Source: JAGLQA01 sp023135565
Lineage (GTDB): Bacteria; Acidobacteriota; Aminicenantia; UBA2199
DNA: 57,929 nt
Direction: 5' to 3'
Assembly: GCA_030639305.1 (NCBI GenBank)
Contig: DAOWCY010000013.1
Coordinates: 1-57,929, forward strand
The stretch's first letter is position 1, and every line of letters begins with the position of its first letter. The translations under genes and the position numbers were made by a program. Of this stretch, positions 1 to 7,786 are shown in pieces. Under the pieces are notes generated by a model. That model saw nothing but the letters and a program-made list of their open reading frames with translations. It ran no database searches and was not told the origin of the DNA.

Positions 1-60
1 ACTGTTCAGTTTTGGAAAAAGAAAAATCCAAAGCTTTTGTAGGGGGGCTTTTCGCTTTTT

Positions 61-124
61 TAAACAAAAGTTTTGTTCAAACTTTTTCAAAAGTTTGGCC
101 CCCGGCAGGGCCGCCGGAGGCAAG
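61..124 (+). repeat. Interspersed repeat family A, short copy
   Basis: The copy has three alternating 8-base arms (AAAAGTTT, AAACTTTT, AAAAGTTT) followed by GGCCCCCGGCAGGG and a GCCGGAGGCAAG end. The same modules recur near 1503, 2842, 10621, 13563, 13669, 35048 and 37238. It is non-coding. Upstream of the methyltransferase gene, bases 1-60 hold a degenerate version of the same A/T-rich part. Confidence 0.8.
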
Positions 125-167
125 ATTGTTTTAGATTTTCCGGCACTGAATGTTACATTCTTGGGCG

Positions 168-196
168 TTGCAATACTTCTCTTTTTATTGTACAAT
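168..196 (+). promoter_or_regulatory. Candidate sigma-70 promoter of the methyltransferase gene
   Basis: TTGCAA (168-173) and TACAAT (191-196) are separated by 17 bases, about 60 bases before the proposed start codon at 257. Inferred from pattern only. Confidence 0.45.
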
Positions 197-256
197 AAAC
201 GCTCGATCCAGAAAATTTCTTGAGAAAATATGTTTATTGAGTAGGTATATTTGAAA

Positions 257-1432
257 ATGGAACCGATGATTAAAAAATTGAAAAGAATATCTAAAATGCC
301 CTTCCCGGTTATTTGCCGGAAAATCTACAGCAGGATAAAAAAAAGAAGGCCGCCGCCCCCCGGCGCTGTGTACGATGCTTATATTAACCCGCTGAACTTA
401 GAAACCTGCCGTGATGAAGGCCAGCTTCATATTGCGGGGGATTTTGTGCCTATGAGAAAATCCCCGGTCAGGTGGTTCAAGGTGTATTCGCGGGGCCTCC
501 TGCTGGGTAAAGTCCAACCCAAACCGAAAGACAGCCGCGGCCGTTTGCCCGTGGATTTCAAAGTCCCTTTGTGTAAGTATCATGATAAGTTTGAATTTTA
601 TGTAGAACTTGACAACGGCAGCCGGGATTTTTTAGGCAGCCTGGAACTTTCAGACCGCGCCGCGCTGCGGGACTTTGAAAAAGAATTGCCCGAAAAAAGC
701 CGTGATATCGCAGTGCCGCCGCCGGAAATTATTTACCTGACCCAGGGACACCGGGAAGCCGAGGTTTATCTTCGTTCCGTACCCCGGGCCGTTTATAAGC
801 TCAAACAGATTTTTGTCCATATGGGCATCCCCTTTGGAAACATGCGCACTATTTTAGATTTCGGCTGTGGATCAGGGCGGGTGGTGCGCGGTCTTTACGC
901 CGATGACCCCAGCCGTGAAATCTATGGCGCCGATTACAACGAAGAATTAATCGCCTGGGCGAAAAAAAGCCTGCCCGCGGATATTCATTTCATAAAAAAT
1001 GAGTTAGACCCGCCGCTGCCCGTGGAAGATCAAAAATTCGATCTTATTTTCCTGGTATCTGTTTTTACTCATTTGCCTTTAGAAAGCCAGCATAAGTGGC
1101 TGGCGGAGTTCCGGCGTGTGCTTAAAAAAGGGGGAATATTGGTGATTTCATTACACGGTATGACTTATTTAAATAATTTCAGGATAGAGAACCCCGAAGC
1201 TTATGAAACCCTGATGAGCAAAGGCTATACCAGTTCTTATGAAGGTTCCGGCGCGGCAGCCGGGAGTAATGAATATTATACCGCCCACCTGCCTGAATAT
1301 GCGCTGCAAAATATTTTCCAGGACTGGCAAGTGCTGGCTCATTTGCCCGGCGGCAGGATAGACGGGCAGTTGGTTACTTTTAATGTTTTGGGATTTTCCG
1401 GCCCCCAGGACCTTTATATACTCACTTCGTGA
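257..1432 (+). CDS. Class I SAM-dependent methyltransferase
   Basis: The C-terminal half is a Rossmann methyltransferase. Motif I is ILDFGCGSGRVVRGL near residue 200, an acidic post-I strand YGADYN follows, then FDLIFLVSVFTHL (motif IV region) and a VLKKGGILVIS strand. The first ~150 residues are basic and not recognised; a short beta-rich stretch may be a substrate or carbohydrate-binding part. The substrate cannot be told from sequence. The start was set at ATG 257 because a GAGTAGGT ribosome site lies about 10 bases upstream; TTG 251 and ATG 266 are in frame and possible. The gene stands alone, flanked by family A repeats on both sides, and its own promoter is visible at 168-196. Product class is certain; the role (small molecule, glycan or lipid) is open. 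Confidence 0.85.
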   Translation: MEPMIKKLKRISKMPFPVICRKIYSRIKKRRPPPPGAVYDAYINPLNLETCRDEGQLHIAGDFVPMRKSPVRWFKVYSRGLLLGKVQPKPKDSRGRLPVDFKVPLCKYHDKFEFYVELDNGSRDFLGSLELSDRAALRDFEKELPEKSRDIAVPPPEIIYLTQGHREAEVYLRSVPRAVYKLKQIFVHMGIPFGNMRTILDFGCGSGRVVRGLYADDPSREIYGADYNEELIAWAKKSLPADIHFIKNELDPPLPVEDQKFDLIFLVSVFTHLPLESQHKWLAEFRRVLKKGGILVISLHGMTYLNNFRIENPEAYETLMSKGYTSSYEGSGAAAGSNEYYTAHLPEYALQNIFQDWQVLAHLPGGRIDGQLVTFNVLGFSGPQDLYILTS

Positions 1433-1502
1433 GGGTTGAATTATGAGTTATGAATGATGAGGGGGCTTCGTAGTAGTGGTGATGTTTGCGCTTCTAAAAT
1501 TA

Positions 1503-1650
1503 TTAAAAGTTTTGTTCAAACTTTTTCAAAAGTTTGGCCCCCGGCAGGGACCTGCCGCGAAGCGGCTTAACGCCACCCCACGCGCGTGTGGCCGCCGGAG
1601 GCAAGCCCCTCAGATTTCGCGAATGCCCGTTTGCTGAAAGCTGAATAGCG
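1503..1650 (+). repeat. Interspersed repeats A (1503-1605) and B (1606-1650)
   Basis: Full A copy: three-arm AAAAGTTT part, the GGCAGGGACCTGCC hairpin, the GCCGCGAAGCGGC hairpin, CCACGCGCG, and the GCCGGAGGCAAG end. It is directly followed by family B (CCCCTCAGA, then TTCGCGAATGCCCGTTTGCT, then GAAAGCTGA). The stretch 1433-1810 holds no gene: these repeats, a promoter and a family C element fill it. Confidence 0.8.
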
Positions 1651-1651
1651 T

Positions 1652-1680
1652 TTGACATTTAGTCGATATTGGATTAACAT
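1652..1680 (+). promoter_or_regulatory. Candidate sigma-70 promoter for the serA-like gene
   Basis: TTGACA (1652-1657), a 17-base spacer and TAACAT (1675-1680). Transcription would start near 1687 and give a leader of about 120 bases that contains the whole family C element at 1694-1796. Confidence 0.55.
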
Positions 1681-1693
1681 TAAATTTGAATTT

Positions 1694-1796
1694 TAGCCAT
1701 TACATGGCGGTAATGAACAACATATTTGATATATTCTTGTTCTCACCGTTGGGTGGCTTTTTTTTCAAGCTTAGTCTTGAGGAAACACTATATTAT
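1694..1796 (-). repeat. Interspersed repeat family C, reverse copy in the serA leader
   Basis: Read on the minus strand this matches 21836-21935: an ATAGTGTTT edge, AAGACTAAGCTTGAAAAAA, the GCCACC...GGTGAGAAC hairpin, TGTTGTTCATTACCGCCATG and TAATGGC. On the plus strand the CACC/GGTG hairpin is followed by eight T residues (1758-1765), which looks like a short intrinsic terminator lying between the promoter and the serA start codon. Confidence 0.75.
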
Positions 1797-1810
1797 AAAC
1801 GAGGTGTAAT

Positions 1811-2737
1811 ATGTCGAAGAAAATTTTAGTAGCAACAGTTAAACCTTTTGCCAAAGCGGCAGTGGAGAGTATCGCGGAGATTATTAAAAAGACCGGGTAT
1901 GAACTGGTCTTACTGGAATCCTACCCTGACCCGGCGGATTTGCTAAAAGCAGTCGCCGACGTGGACGCAATGATAGTGAGAAGCGATAAAGTGACTCCCG
2001 CTGTATTCGATGCGGCAAAAAACTTGAAAATAGTGGTGCGCGCAGGCGCCGGTTACGATAATATCGACCTGCAAGCAGCCACAGACCATAAGGTAGTGGT
2101 GATGAATACCCCGGGGCAGAATTCCAATGCCGTGGCGGAACTTGCTTTAGGTATGATGGTTTACCTGGCCAGGGGTTGTTTTAACGGCAAACCGGGAACC
2201 GAACTCAAAGGAAAAAAATTCGGACTGCACGCTTACGGCAACGTGGGCAAACATGTGGCCCGTATTGCCAAAGGGTTCGACATGGAAGTCTACGCCCTCG
2301 ATCCTTATGTTGACAAATCGGTCATCGAAAAAGACGGCGTGACCTGTGTAAACGATGTGAAAGAACTTTACAGCACCTGCCGATATGTTTCCCTGCACAT
2401 CCCGGCCAACAGGACAACCATTAAATCCATCAACTACGAGCTGCTGTCTATGATGCCGCAAAATGCCGTACTGGTCAACCCGGCGCGGAAAGAGGTTATT
2501 TGCGAAGACTCTTTACTGAAAATTTTTGCCGCAAGAGAAGATTTTAAGTACATTGCCGATATCGCTCCCGACTGTGCCGCTGAGATCGAAGCCAAATACC
2601 CGGGCCGTTTTTATTTTACTCCCAAAAAGATGGGCGCCCAGACCGCGGAAGCCAATGTCAATGCCGGTATTGCCTCCATCAACCAGATCATCGGTTTTTT
2701 TGAGAAGGGCGACACCACTTTCCAGGTCAACAAGTAG
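1811..2737 (+). CDS. serA: D-3-phosphoglycerate dehydrogenase (Bacteroides-type SerA)
   Basis: Would catalyse the NAD-dependent oxidation of 3-phosphoglycerate, the first step of serine synthesis, in the cytosol. The 308-residue protein has the short SerA layout without ACT domain. The substrate domain shows VVRAGAGYDNID and NTPGQNSNAVAELALGMM. The nucleotide-binding motif is HAYGNVG (GxGxxG-like, near residue 140) and the catalytic arginine lies in NPARKEV. The usual TPH catalytic histidine is replaced: the motif reads TPKKMGAQTAEAN with lysine at residue 272, as I recall it does in the Bacteroides SerA subfamily, so this is a subfamily trait and not decay. The ATG is preceded by GAGGTG. serC lies 26 kb away at 28695. 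A second, broken dehydrogenase gene is at 30144. A wider 2-hydroxyacid dehydrogenase role cannot be excluded. Confidence 0.85.
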   Translation: MSKKILVATVKPFAKAAVESIAEIIKKTGYELVLLESYPDPADLLKAVADVDAMIVRSDKVTPAVFDAAKNLKIVVRAGAGYDNIDLQAATDHKVVVMNTPGQNSNAVAELALGMMVYLARGCFNGKPGTELKGKKFGLHAYGNVGKHVARIAKGFDMEVYALDPYVDKSVIEKDGVTCVNDVKELYSTCRYVSLHIPANRTTIKSINYELLSMMPQNAVLVNPARKEVICEDSLLKIFAAREDFKYIADIAPDCAAEIEAKYPGRFYFTPKKMGAQTAEANVNAGIASINQIIGFFEKGDTTFQVNK

Positions 2738-2841
2738 AGCAGCTCAAGCTTCAAGCTCCAGCAAAAAGCATAGGGCGAATAAGTCTAATCAGACAAATGC
2801 CGGGGCTGGCTGGGAACGCCGTCCTGCCGCGGAGCGGTTTA

Positions 2842-3020
2842 TTGCCTCCGGCGGCCCCACGCGCGTGGGGTGGCGTTAAGCCGCTTCGCGGCAGGTCCCT
2901 GCCGGGAGCCAAACTTTTGAAAAAGTTTGAACAAAACTTTTGATAATTAGAAGCAAAAGCGCTTCTTTTCCACGAAGCGGCTAAGAGGGTGGGTGCGTTG
3001 CACCCCCGCCGGAGGCAAAT
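2842..3020 (-). repeat. Interspersed repeat family A, reverse copy plus partial second copy
   Basis: 2842-2945 is a complete A element in reverse orientation, with GCCTCCGGCGGC, CCCCACGCGCGTGGGG, GCCGCTTCGCGGC, GGCAGGTCCCTGCC and the AAACTTTTGAAAAAGTTTG part. A forward fragment (AAGCGG, then GGGTGCGTTGCACCC and GCCGGAGGCAA) lies at 2971-3020. The 2738-3111 gap contains nothing else except the moxR promoter. Confidence 0.8.
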
Positions 3021-3097
3021 TCTAAAGAATAAAAATAAAAAAAGCAAAACCAAAATCCACATATTACAGTATAATAATAGACACCCCAAAATTAAGG

Positions 3098-3103
3098 TAT
3101 AAT
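3098..3103 (+). promoter_or_regulatory. -10 element immediately upstream of moxR
   Basis: A perfect TATAAT ends 8 bases before ATG 3112, so transcription would begin at about the start codon (leaderless message). No good -35 is visible at 17 bases; TAGACA at 3078 is only 14 bases away. Confidence 0.45.
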
Positions 3104-3111
3104 ATTTGACT

Positions 3112-4032
3112 ATGAGAAAAGAAATAGAAACGATAGTAAAAGAAGTTGGACGAATCATCCTCGGTAAGGACCAGGAAATCCGATTGGTCTTGACCTGTTT
3201 GCTGGCTAAAGGACACCTGCTCATCGAGGATATACCCGGAGTAGGCAAAACCACCCTTGCCCAAACCCTGGCTATGGTTTTAGGTTTGAATTTCAGCCGC
3301 GTCCAGTGCACCAGCGACCTGCTGCCTGCCGATATAGTAGGTATATCCATATTCGATAAAGAGGAACAGGGATTTCGTTTTCACCCCGGCCCCCTTTTCG
3401 ACCAGATGGTGCTGGCAGACGAGTTGAACCGCGCCACTCCCAGGACGCAGAGCGCACTTTTGGAAGCCATGGAAGAACGGCAAGTTTCCGTAGACGGTGT
3501 TACCCACCGGCTGCCGGAACCTTTTTTCGTAATTGCCACCCAAAACCAGCGTTATCATGTGGGCACTTTCCCCCTGCCCGAATCCCAGTTAGACCGGTTT
3601 TTGATGAGGCTGCAATTAGGATATCCCGATTATAAATCGGAAAGGCAGTTGTTAACCGGTGAGGCCAGGCTGGAAATGGTAAGAAAACTAAAACCCCTGT
3701 TGCAGGTGGCCACGCTGAAACAGATGCAGGAAGAGGTGACGAAGATACATGCAGCGGATGCCATCTTAGACTATGTGCAGGACATAATAGCCGCCAGCCG
3801 CGGCAACCCCGAAAAATACTTAGGACTTTCCCCACGGGGCGGCATATCCCTGTTAAGAGCGGCCCAGGCCTGGGCGCTGTGCGAGGACCGGGAAATGGTG
3901 CTGCCCGAAGATATCCAGCGGGTAGCAGGCAGCGTGTTGGAGCACCGCTTGAATCCCGAAGGGAGCAAAGTGAAAAGCAGCGGTTACCTGGCTGCGGAGC
4001 AGTTGATGAAGTCCGTGCCCCTTAATTCGTAA
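3112..4032 (+). CDS. MoxR-family AAA+ ATPase
   Basis: MoxR ATPases act as chaperone-like remodelling factors, usually encoded with DUF58 and transglutaminase or vWA proteins. Seen here: Walker A GVGKTT near residue 44, the pre-Walker-B segment FHPGPLFDQ, Walker B MVLADELNRA with TPRTQSALLEAMEE, sensor-1 FFVIATQNQ, and an arginine-rich lid with GLSPRGG. Length (306 residues) is typical. The start was placed at ATG 3112 because the upstream TTG overlaps the region just after the -10 box. It heads an operon with a 65-residue ORF, a DUF58 protein and a transglutaminase membrane protein, the usual partners. The target of the machine is unknown. Confidence 0.92.
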   Translation: MRKEIETIVKEVGRIILGKDQEIRLVLTCLLAKGHLLIEDIPGVGKTTLAQTLAMVLGLNFSRVQCTSDLLPADIVGISIFDKEEQGFRFHPGPLFDQMVLADELNRATPRTQSALLEAMEERQVSVDGVTHRLPEPFFVIATQNQRYHVGTFPLPESQLDRFLMRLQLGYPDYKSERQLLTGEARLEMVRKLKPLLQVATLKQMQEEVTKIHAADAILDYVQDIIAASRGNPEKYLGLSPRGGISLLRAAQAWALCEDREMVLPEDIQRVAGSVLEHRLNPEGSKVKSSGYLAAEQLMKSVPLNS

Positions 4033-4048
4033 CAGGAGTAAAGGCACA

Positions 4049-4246
4049 ATGGCACACCGACTTGATGGAATATTGGGAAGGCGTTTTGTTTTTATTTTCG
4101 AGGATTCGTCCGGGCAAGCGCCTGCCGTTTTTACGAGAACTCAAAAAGAGCGGGATGTGAGGCCTGATGAGGACGTATTCATGCACCCCGATGATTTTTG
4201 GACCGCCTACCTGTACCTGACCCCGGAAAATTCGCGGGATAACTAA
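4049..4246 (+). CDS. Small hypothetical protein in the moxR operon
   Basis: A 65-residue ORF with an AGGAG-type ribosome site (4034-4038 region) and 16 bases from the moxR stop. Its TAA directly abuts the ATG of the DUF58 gene, which suggests coupled translation. It is acidic in the second half (RPDEDVFMHPDDFW), has no signal peptide or membrane segment, and I do not recognise a family. Spacing and position support a real gene; an artefact is possible. Confidence 0.5.
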   Translation: MAHRLDGILGRRFVFIFEDSSGQAPAVFTRTQKERDVRPDEDVFMHPDDFWTAYLYLTPENSRDN

Positions 4247-5158
4247 ATGGGAAAAAAAACGAAAAAAAATCCGGTCATAACCAGACCCACAAAACCGGGT
4301 TTTTTCCTCTTTTTAGTATTATTGGCCATGCTGGTAGCTTCCGCCAATTATGGAAACAACATGGCCTATATCCTGACTTTCCTGATTTTCAGCCTGATAT
4401 TGGTGGTTTTCCTGCAAACCCGAAATAATTTGAAAGGGCTGGAAATCAAAAACGTCCAGCCCCAACCGGCTTTTGCCGGCAGCAGGGTGCGTTTTACTTT
4501 AGAACTGCACAACCGTTTGTCGGGTAAACGGTACGGCATTTACCTGACTTTCCCCGGGGCCGAATCCCCCGACGATCTTTACGGGCCTTTTACTGTAGGC
4601 CCCTTTTCCAGCGCCACCGGCGAAATATCTCTCCCCGCTCCCAAACGGGGCCGGTTCACCCTCTCCGATATCATCATCCTGACGGTTTTTCCTTTAGGCG
4701 TATTCCGGGTTCACAGCGGCCTTAAAGCAGACAAGAGCTACCTTGTCTACCCGAAACCGGGCGGTTTTTTGCCCTGGCCCGAACCGGAAGTACACAGCGA
4801 AGGAGACGGTGAAGGTTCCCAACTGAAAGGGGGAGACGATTATGTGGGCAGCCGCCCTTACCGTCCGGGCGAATCCATGCACCACATAGATTGGAAAGCC
4901 GTGGCCCGGGGCCGCTCTTTGAATATTAAAGAATTCAGCGGCGGCGGTTCGGGTCAATTGTGGTTCGACTGGAGCAAAGTGGGCGGATCAGGCACGGAAG
5001 GCCGCCTTTCGCAGTTGGCCCGCTGGGTATTGGAAGCCGACGAGCGAGGCAGTGTGTTCGGCTTAAGATTATTAACTTCGGAAATCGGCTTAGGTTCCGG
5101 GTCCGGTCATACGATAAAGTGTTTAAACGAATTGACATTATTCGACTCTCGAAAATGA
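4247..5158 (+). CDS. DUF58 domain-containing membrane protein
   Basis: Two adjacent N-terminal transmembrane helices (residues ~14-32 and ~36-53) precede a beta-rich region and the DUF58 signature YVGSRPYRPGESMHHIDWKA with ARGRSLNIKEFSG near residues 195-225. The DUF58 region resembles a von Willebrand factor A fold; a complete MIDAS is not obvious. These proteins pair with MoxR ATPases and transglutaminase membrane proteins, all present here in order. Length (303) is a little short for the family, so the C-terminal part of the vWA-like fold may be abbreviated. Function in the envelope is inferred from context only. Confidence 0.9.
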   Translation: MGKKTKKNPVITRPTKPGFFLFLVLLAMLVASANYGNNMAYILTFLIFSLILVVFLQTRNNLKGLEIKNVQPQPAFAGSRVRFTLELHNRLSGKRYGIYLTFPGAESPDDLYGPFTVGPFSSATGEISLPAPKRGRFTLSDIIILTVFPLGVFRVHSGLKADKSYLVYPKPGGFLPWPEPEVHSEGDGEGSQLKGGDDYVGSRPYRPGESMHHIDWKAVARGRSLNIKEFSGGGSGQLWFDWSKVGGSGTEGRLSQLARWVLEADERGSVFGLRLLTSEIGLGSGSGHTIKCLNELTLFDSRK

Positions 5159-5161
5159 AGA

Positions 5162-7237
5162 ATGCGCCGGGTATTGTTAAAGTTGGAGCTTAATAAAAAA
5201 ATGAAAGCGTTAAGTTGGGCTGTTTCGCCCCGTTTGCCCATTTCAAAAGGATCGCTGAACTGGCTAATTTTCTGCCTGCTTATGGTGATTGCCGGTCATG
5301 TCACTCATATCCCGGTGTGGGCTGCACTGGGCGCTCTCTTTATCGTGGTCTGGCGTTTAAGGATGGTGCGTAAAAGAAGCCCCCTGCCCGCCAACATCCT
5401 GAGATTCATGCTGACGGCCGGCGCCATCGCCGGAGTGGTGGTCACCTATCGTTCATACTTAGGTAGAGACCCCGGTATCACGGCATTGGTTATTCTCTCC
5501 TCCTTAAAACTATTGGAACTCAAATCCCACCGGGATTTTATGTTCGTGGTTTTTTTATGTTATTTTCTTGTGTTGGGAAACTTCCTTTATACCCAATCTA
5601 TCCCTTCCCTTATTTTTATGGCCGCGGCCGTGATCCTGATCACCGCCGCCATTTTGCGCCTGAACTACCAGGAGAGCGAATCCCTAAAAACCTCCTCCCT
5701 GCTAAAATCAGCCGCAAAACTATTTATTTTTTCCCTGCCTTTTATGCTGGTGCTGTTTTTTCTTTTTCCCAGGACTTCCGGCCCCCTGTGGAACCTGCCC
5801 CAGGACCCGGAAGGAAAATACCGTTCCGGTTTCAACGACTCCATCTACCCCGGACAGATCGCCCAACTGGCTAATTCTAAAATCCCCGCTTTCCGGGTCA
5901 CCTTCCCGGACGATAATCTGCCCCGGCACAAAGACCTCTACTTTCGCGGCGTGATTTTGTGGTTTACCAACGGACGGCGCTGGGTGCAGGGAATCCTCCC
6001 GGCCAGGCGGCCCCGTCAAATCAACGAAAACCCGGAAGCCGGCATCCGCCAAGAAATCATTTTAGAACCCCACTTCCGGCGCTGGCTTTTTGCGTTGGAC
6101 ATGCCCACTATCCTGCCATACTGGTCGCGTCAATTACCGGGCCGCATCTTCCACACCCGCCGGATTGTAGAACGGTACGTCAGCTACCGGGTGACTTCGC
6201 AAGTCGATTACCGCAGCGCTGAAGAACTAACCGCCACTTTCCGCAGGTGGGCCCTGCAATTGCCCCGGGACCTCAGCCGCAGGATCAGGGAACTGGCCCT
6301 CTCCTGGCGAGAACAGGCAGCTTCAGACTCCGAAATCGTGCAGTCGGCTCTCGATTATTTTAGAGATCCCGGTTTCGTTTATACCCTCAAACCCGGTGTG
6401 ATGGACAGGGAGCGGCCATTTGAAGATTTTCTATTCAATAAGAAGAAGGGGTTTTGCGAACACTATGCCGGGGCGTTCGCCCTTTTGCTGCGAGCAGCGG
6501 GAGTGCCTACGCGGATATTGACCGGGTACCAGGGCGGCATTTACAACCCGGTGGGGAAATACCTGTTGGTGCGCCAGTCCGAAGCCCATGCCTGGTGCGA
6601 AGTATGGTTGGAAGGTGAAGGCTGGCGGCGGATCGATCCCACGGCAGTGATCTCTCCTGAGAGGATCGAGTACGGCATCGACATGAGCAATACCCTGTCG
6701 TCTTTAGGAGGCGCGGGGGACGACCGCCAGGATGCCATCGACAACGCGCTGAGACGGGGGTTTTTCAAAAATCTTTTTCAAACCCTGGAAGATTATTGGG
6801 ATACCATCAACAATAAATGGAACCTGTGGATCATGAGTTACGACCTCTACCGGCAGAGAAGTTTTTTAGAGAGCCTCGGTATCGAGCACCTGGGCCGCTG
6901 GACGCTGGTGGTGTTTATTATTCTGATTGTGGCCGGCCTGCTTATTTTGTTCTCCTTTTTGCTGCGGAGAAAGAGCGCCCTGTCGGAACCCTTGCTGGAA
7001 CTTTACCGCCGCTTCTGTAATAAATTAGGCAGAGCCGGGCTGCGCCGTTTAGCCTGGGAAGGGCCGTTGGATTTCGCCCGCCGGGCTGCCGCGAAATTTC
7101 CCCGCAGCGCCGGTGATATCGAGCAGGTGACTAATCTTTTTATAGAGCTTCGTTACGGCAGGCAGGCGGTTGATGACCTGCATTTAAAAGAATTAAAAAA
7201 ACATATAGCCAGGTTAGCTCCGAAAACGGAACACTGA
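5162..7237 (+). CDS. Transglutaminase-like membrane protein (DUF3488/TgpA type)
   Basis: The N-terminal ~190 residues form a bundle of about six transmembrane helices (DUF3488 region). A large extracytoplasmic part follows, with a transglutaminase core: the catalytic cysteine is in KKGFCEHYAGAFALLLRAAG (near residue 435), the histidine in SEAHAWCEVW, and the aspartate in RIDPTAV. A further helix (WTLVVFIILIVAGLLILFSF, near 582-601) and a cytoplasmic DUF4129-like tail end the 691-residue protein. The catalytic triad appears complete. It starts 3 bases after the DUF58 stop. The best characterised relative is TgpA of Pseudomonas; substrate here unknown. ATG 5201 is a possible later start. Confidence 0.9.
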   Translation: MRRVLLKLELNKKMKALSWAVSPRLPISKGSLNWLIFCLLMVIAGHVTHIPVWAALGALFIVVWRLRMVRKRSPLPANILRFMLTAGAIAGVVVTYRSYLGRDPGITALVILSSLKLLELKSHRDFMFVVFLCYFLVLGNFLYTQSIPSLIFMAAAVILITAAILRLNYQESESLKTSSLLKSAAKLFIFSLPFMLVLFFLFPRTSGPLWNLPQDPEGKYRSGFNDSIYPGQIAQLANSKIPAFRVTFPDDNLPRHKDLYFRGVILWFTNGRRWVQGILPARRPRQINENPEAGIRQEIILEPHFRRWLFALDMPTILPYWSRQLPGRIFHTRRIVERYVSYRVTSQVDYRSAEELTATFRRWALQLPRDLSRRIRELALSWREQAASDSEIVQSALDYFRDPGFVYTLKPGVMDRERPFEDFLFNKKKGFCEHYAGAFALLLRAAGVPTRILTGYQGGIYNPVGKYLLVRQSEAHAWCEVWLEGEGWRRIDPTAVISPERIEYGIDMSNTLSSLGGAGDDRQDAIDNALRRGFFKNLFQTLEDYWDTINNKWNLWIMSYDLYRQRSFLESLGIEHLGRWTLVVFIILIVAGLLILFSFLLRRKSALSEPLLELYRRFCNKLGRAGLRRLAWEGPLDFARRAAAKFPRSAGDIEQVTNLFIELRYGRQAVDDLHLKELKKHIARLAPKTEH

Positions 7238-7308
7238 ATTAAAAGTGAAAAGCGAAACTCGGCCCGAAAAAATAATGTCATTTTTTTGTTAAAAAAAAAG
7301 TTTAAACC

Positions 7309-7337
7309 TTGACGCAACTTAACCGTTGTGGTAAGAT
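7309..7337 (+). promoter_or_regulatory. Promoter of the ATP synthase operon
   Basis: TTGACG (7309-7314), a 17-base spacer and TAAGAT (7332-7337) with an upstream TG (TGGTAAGAT, extended -10). Transcription would start near 7344, which rules out the in-frame GTG at 7328 as the start of the first gene. Confidence 0.6.
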
Positions 7338-7372
7338 TTGTAAACTCAAAACAAATAATATTCGATACCATC

Positions 7373-7786
7373 ATGCTTGATTTAGATAGTTCTATTTTTG
7401 TTGTCATAGCCATCGTTTGGATATTGATGATTGTCCTGGACAAGATCTACTACAAACCGGTAGGCACCATTATAGACGAACGGGAAGGCAAAATTGCCGG
7501 GGAAACCGCCCGCATCGACGAGATGACGAAAGACATCGAAAAGAAAACCGCGCAGATCGAAAATATTTTGCGAGAGGCTAAAAAAGAATCGACTAAAATA
7601 AAAGAAGAACTGATTCAAAAAGGCGAACAGGTGCGGGAAGAAGTTGTAAATGAGACCAGGGATAAATCGAAAGAAGTATTTACGGAAAAGATGAAAGAAC
7701 TTGAAGAAGAGATAACCGCAGCCCGGGAAACACTGGAGAAAGAGGTGCCGGTGTACAGCAAAAAAATGAAAGAGATATTCATATGA
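7373..7786 (+). CDS. atpF': F-type ATP synthase subunit b' (b-like stator subunit)
   Basis: A 137-residue protein with one N-terminal membrane helix (SIFVVIAIVWILMIVLDKIY) followed by an uninterrupted charged coiled coil to the C-terminus, the layout of the peripheral-stalk b subunits. It contains the YYKPVGTIIDEREGKI segment common to b/b' proteins just after the membrane helix. The start was moved to ATG 7373 because the longer in-frame GTG at 7328 falls inside the promoter. Its stop overlaps the start of the next b-type gene by four bases (ATGA). Two different b-type genes imply a heterodimeric b/b' stalk. No a- or c-subunit gene precedes it, so the membrane rotor parts must be encoded elsewhere. 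Confidence 0.88.
   Translation: MLDLDSSIFVVIAIVWILMIVLDKIYYKPVGTIIDEREGKIAGETARIDEMTKDIEKKTAQIENILREAKKESTKIKEELIQKGEQVREEVVNETRDKSKEVFTEKMKELEEEITAARETLEKEVPVYSKKMKEIFI

Noticed and set aside
2526..2879. Plus-strand 117-residue frame overlapping the serA end
   Set aside because: Proline/serine/arginine-rich shadow of serA running into family A repeat; no independent support.
5720..6052. Antisense frames within the transglutaminase and other GC-rich genes
   Set aside because: Typical antisense shadows of codon bias; no initiation signals or known motifs.
7328..7372. Longer start (GTG 7328) for the first ATP synthase gene
   Set aside because: It overlaps the TTGACG-TAAGAT promoter and adds residues not expected before the b' membrane helix.
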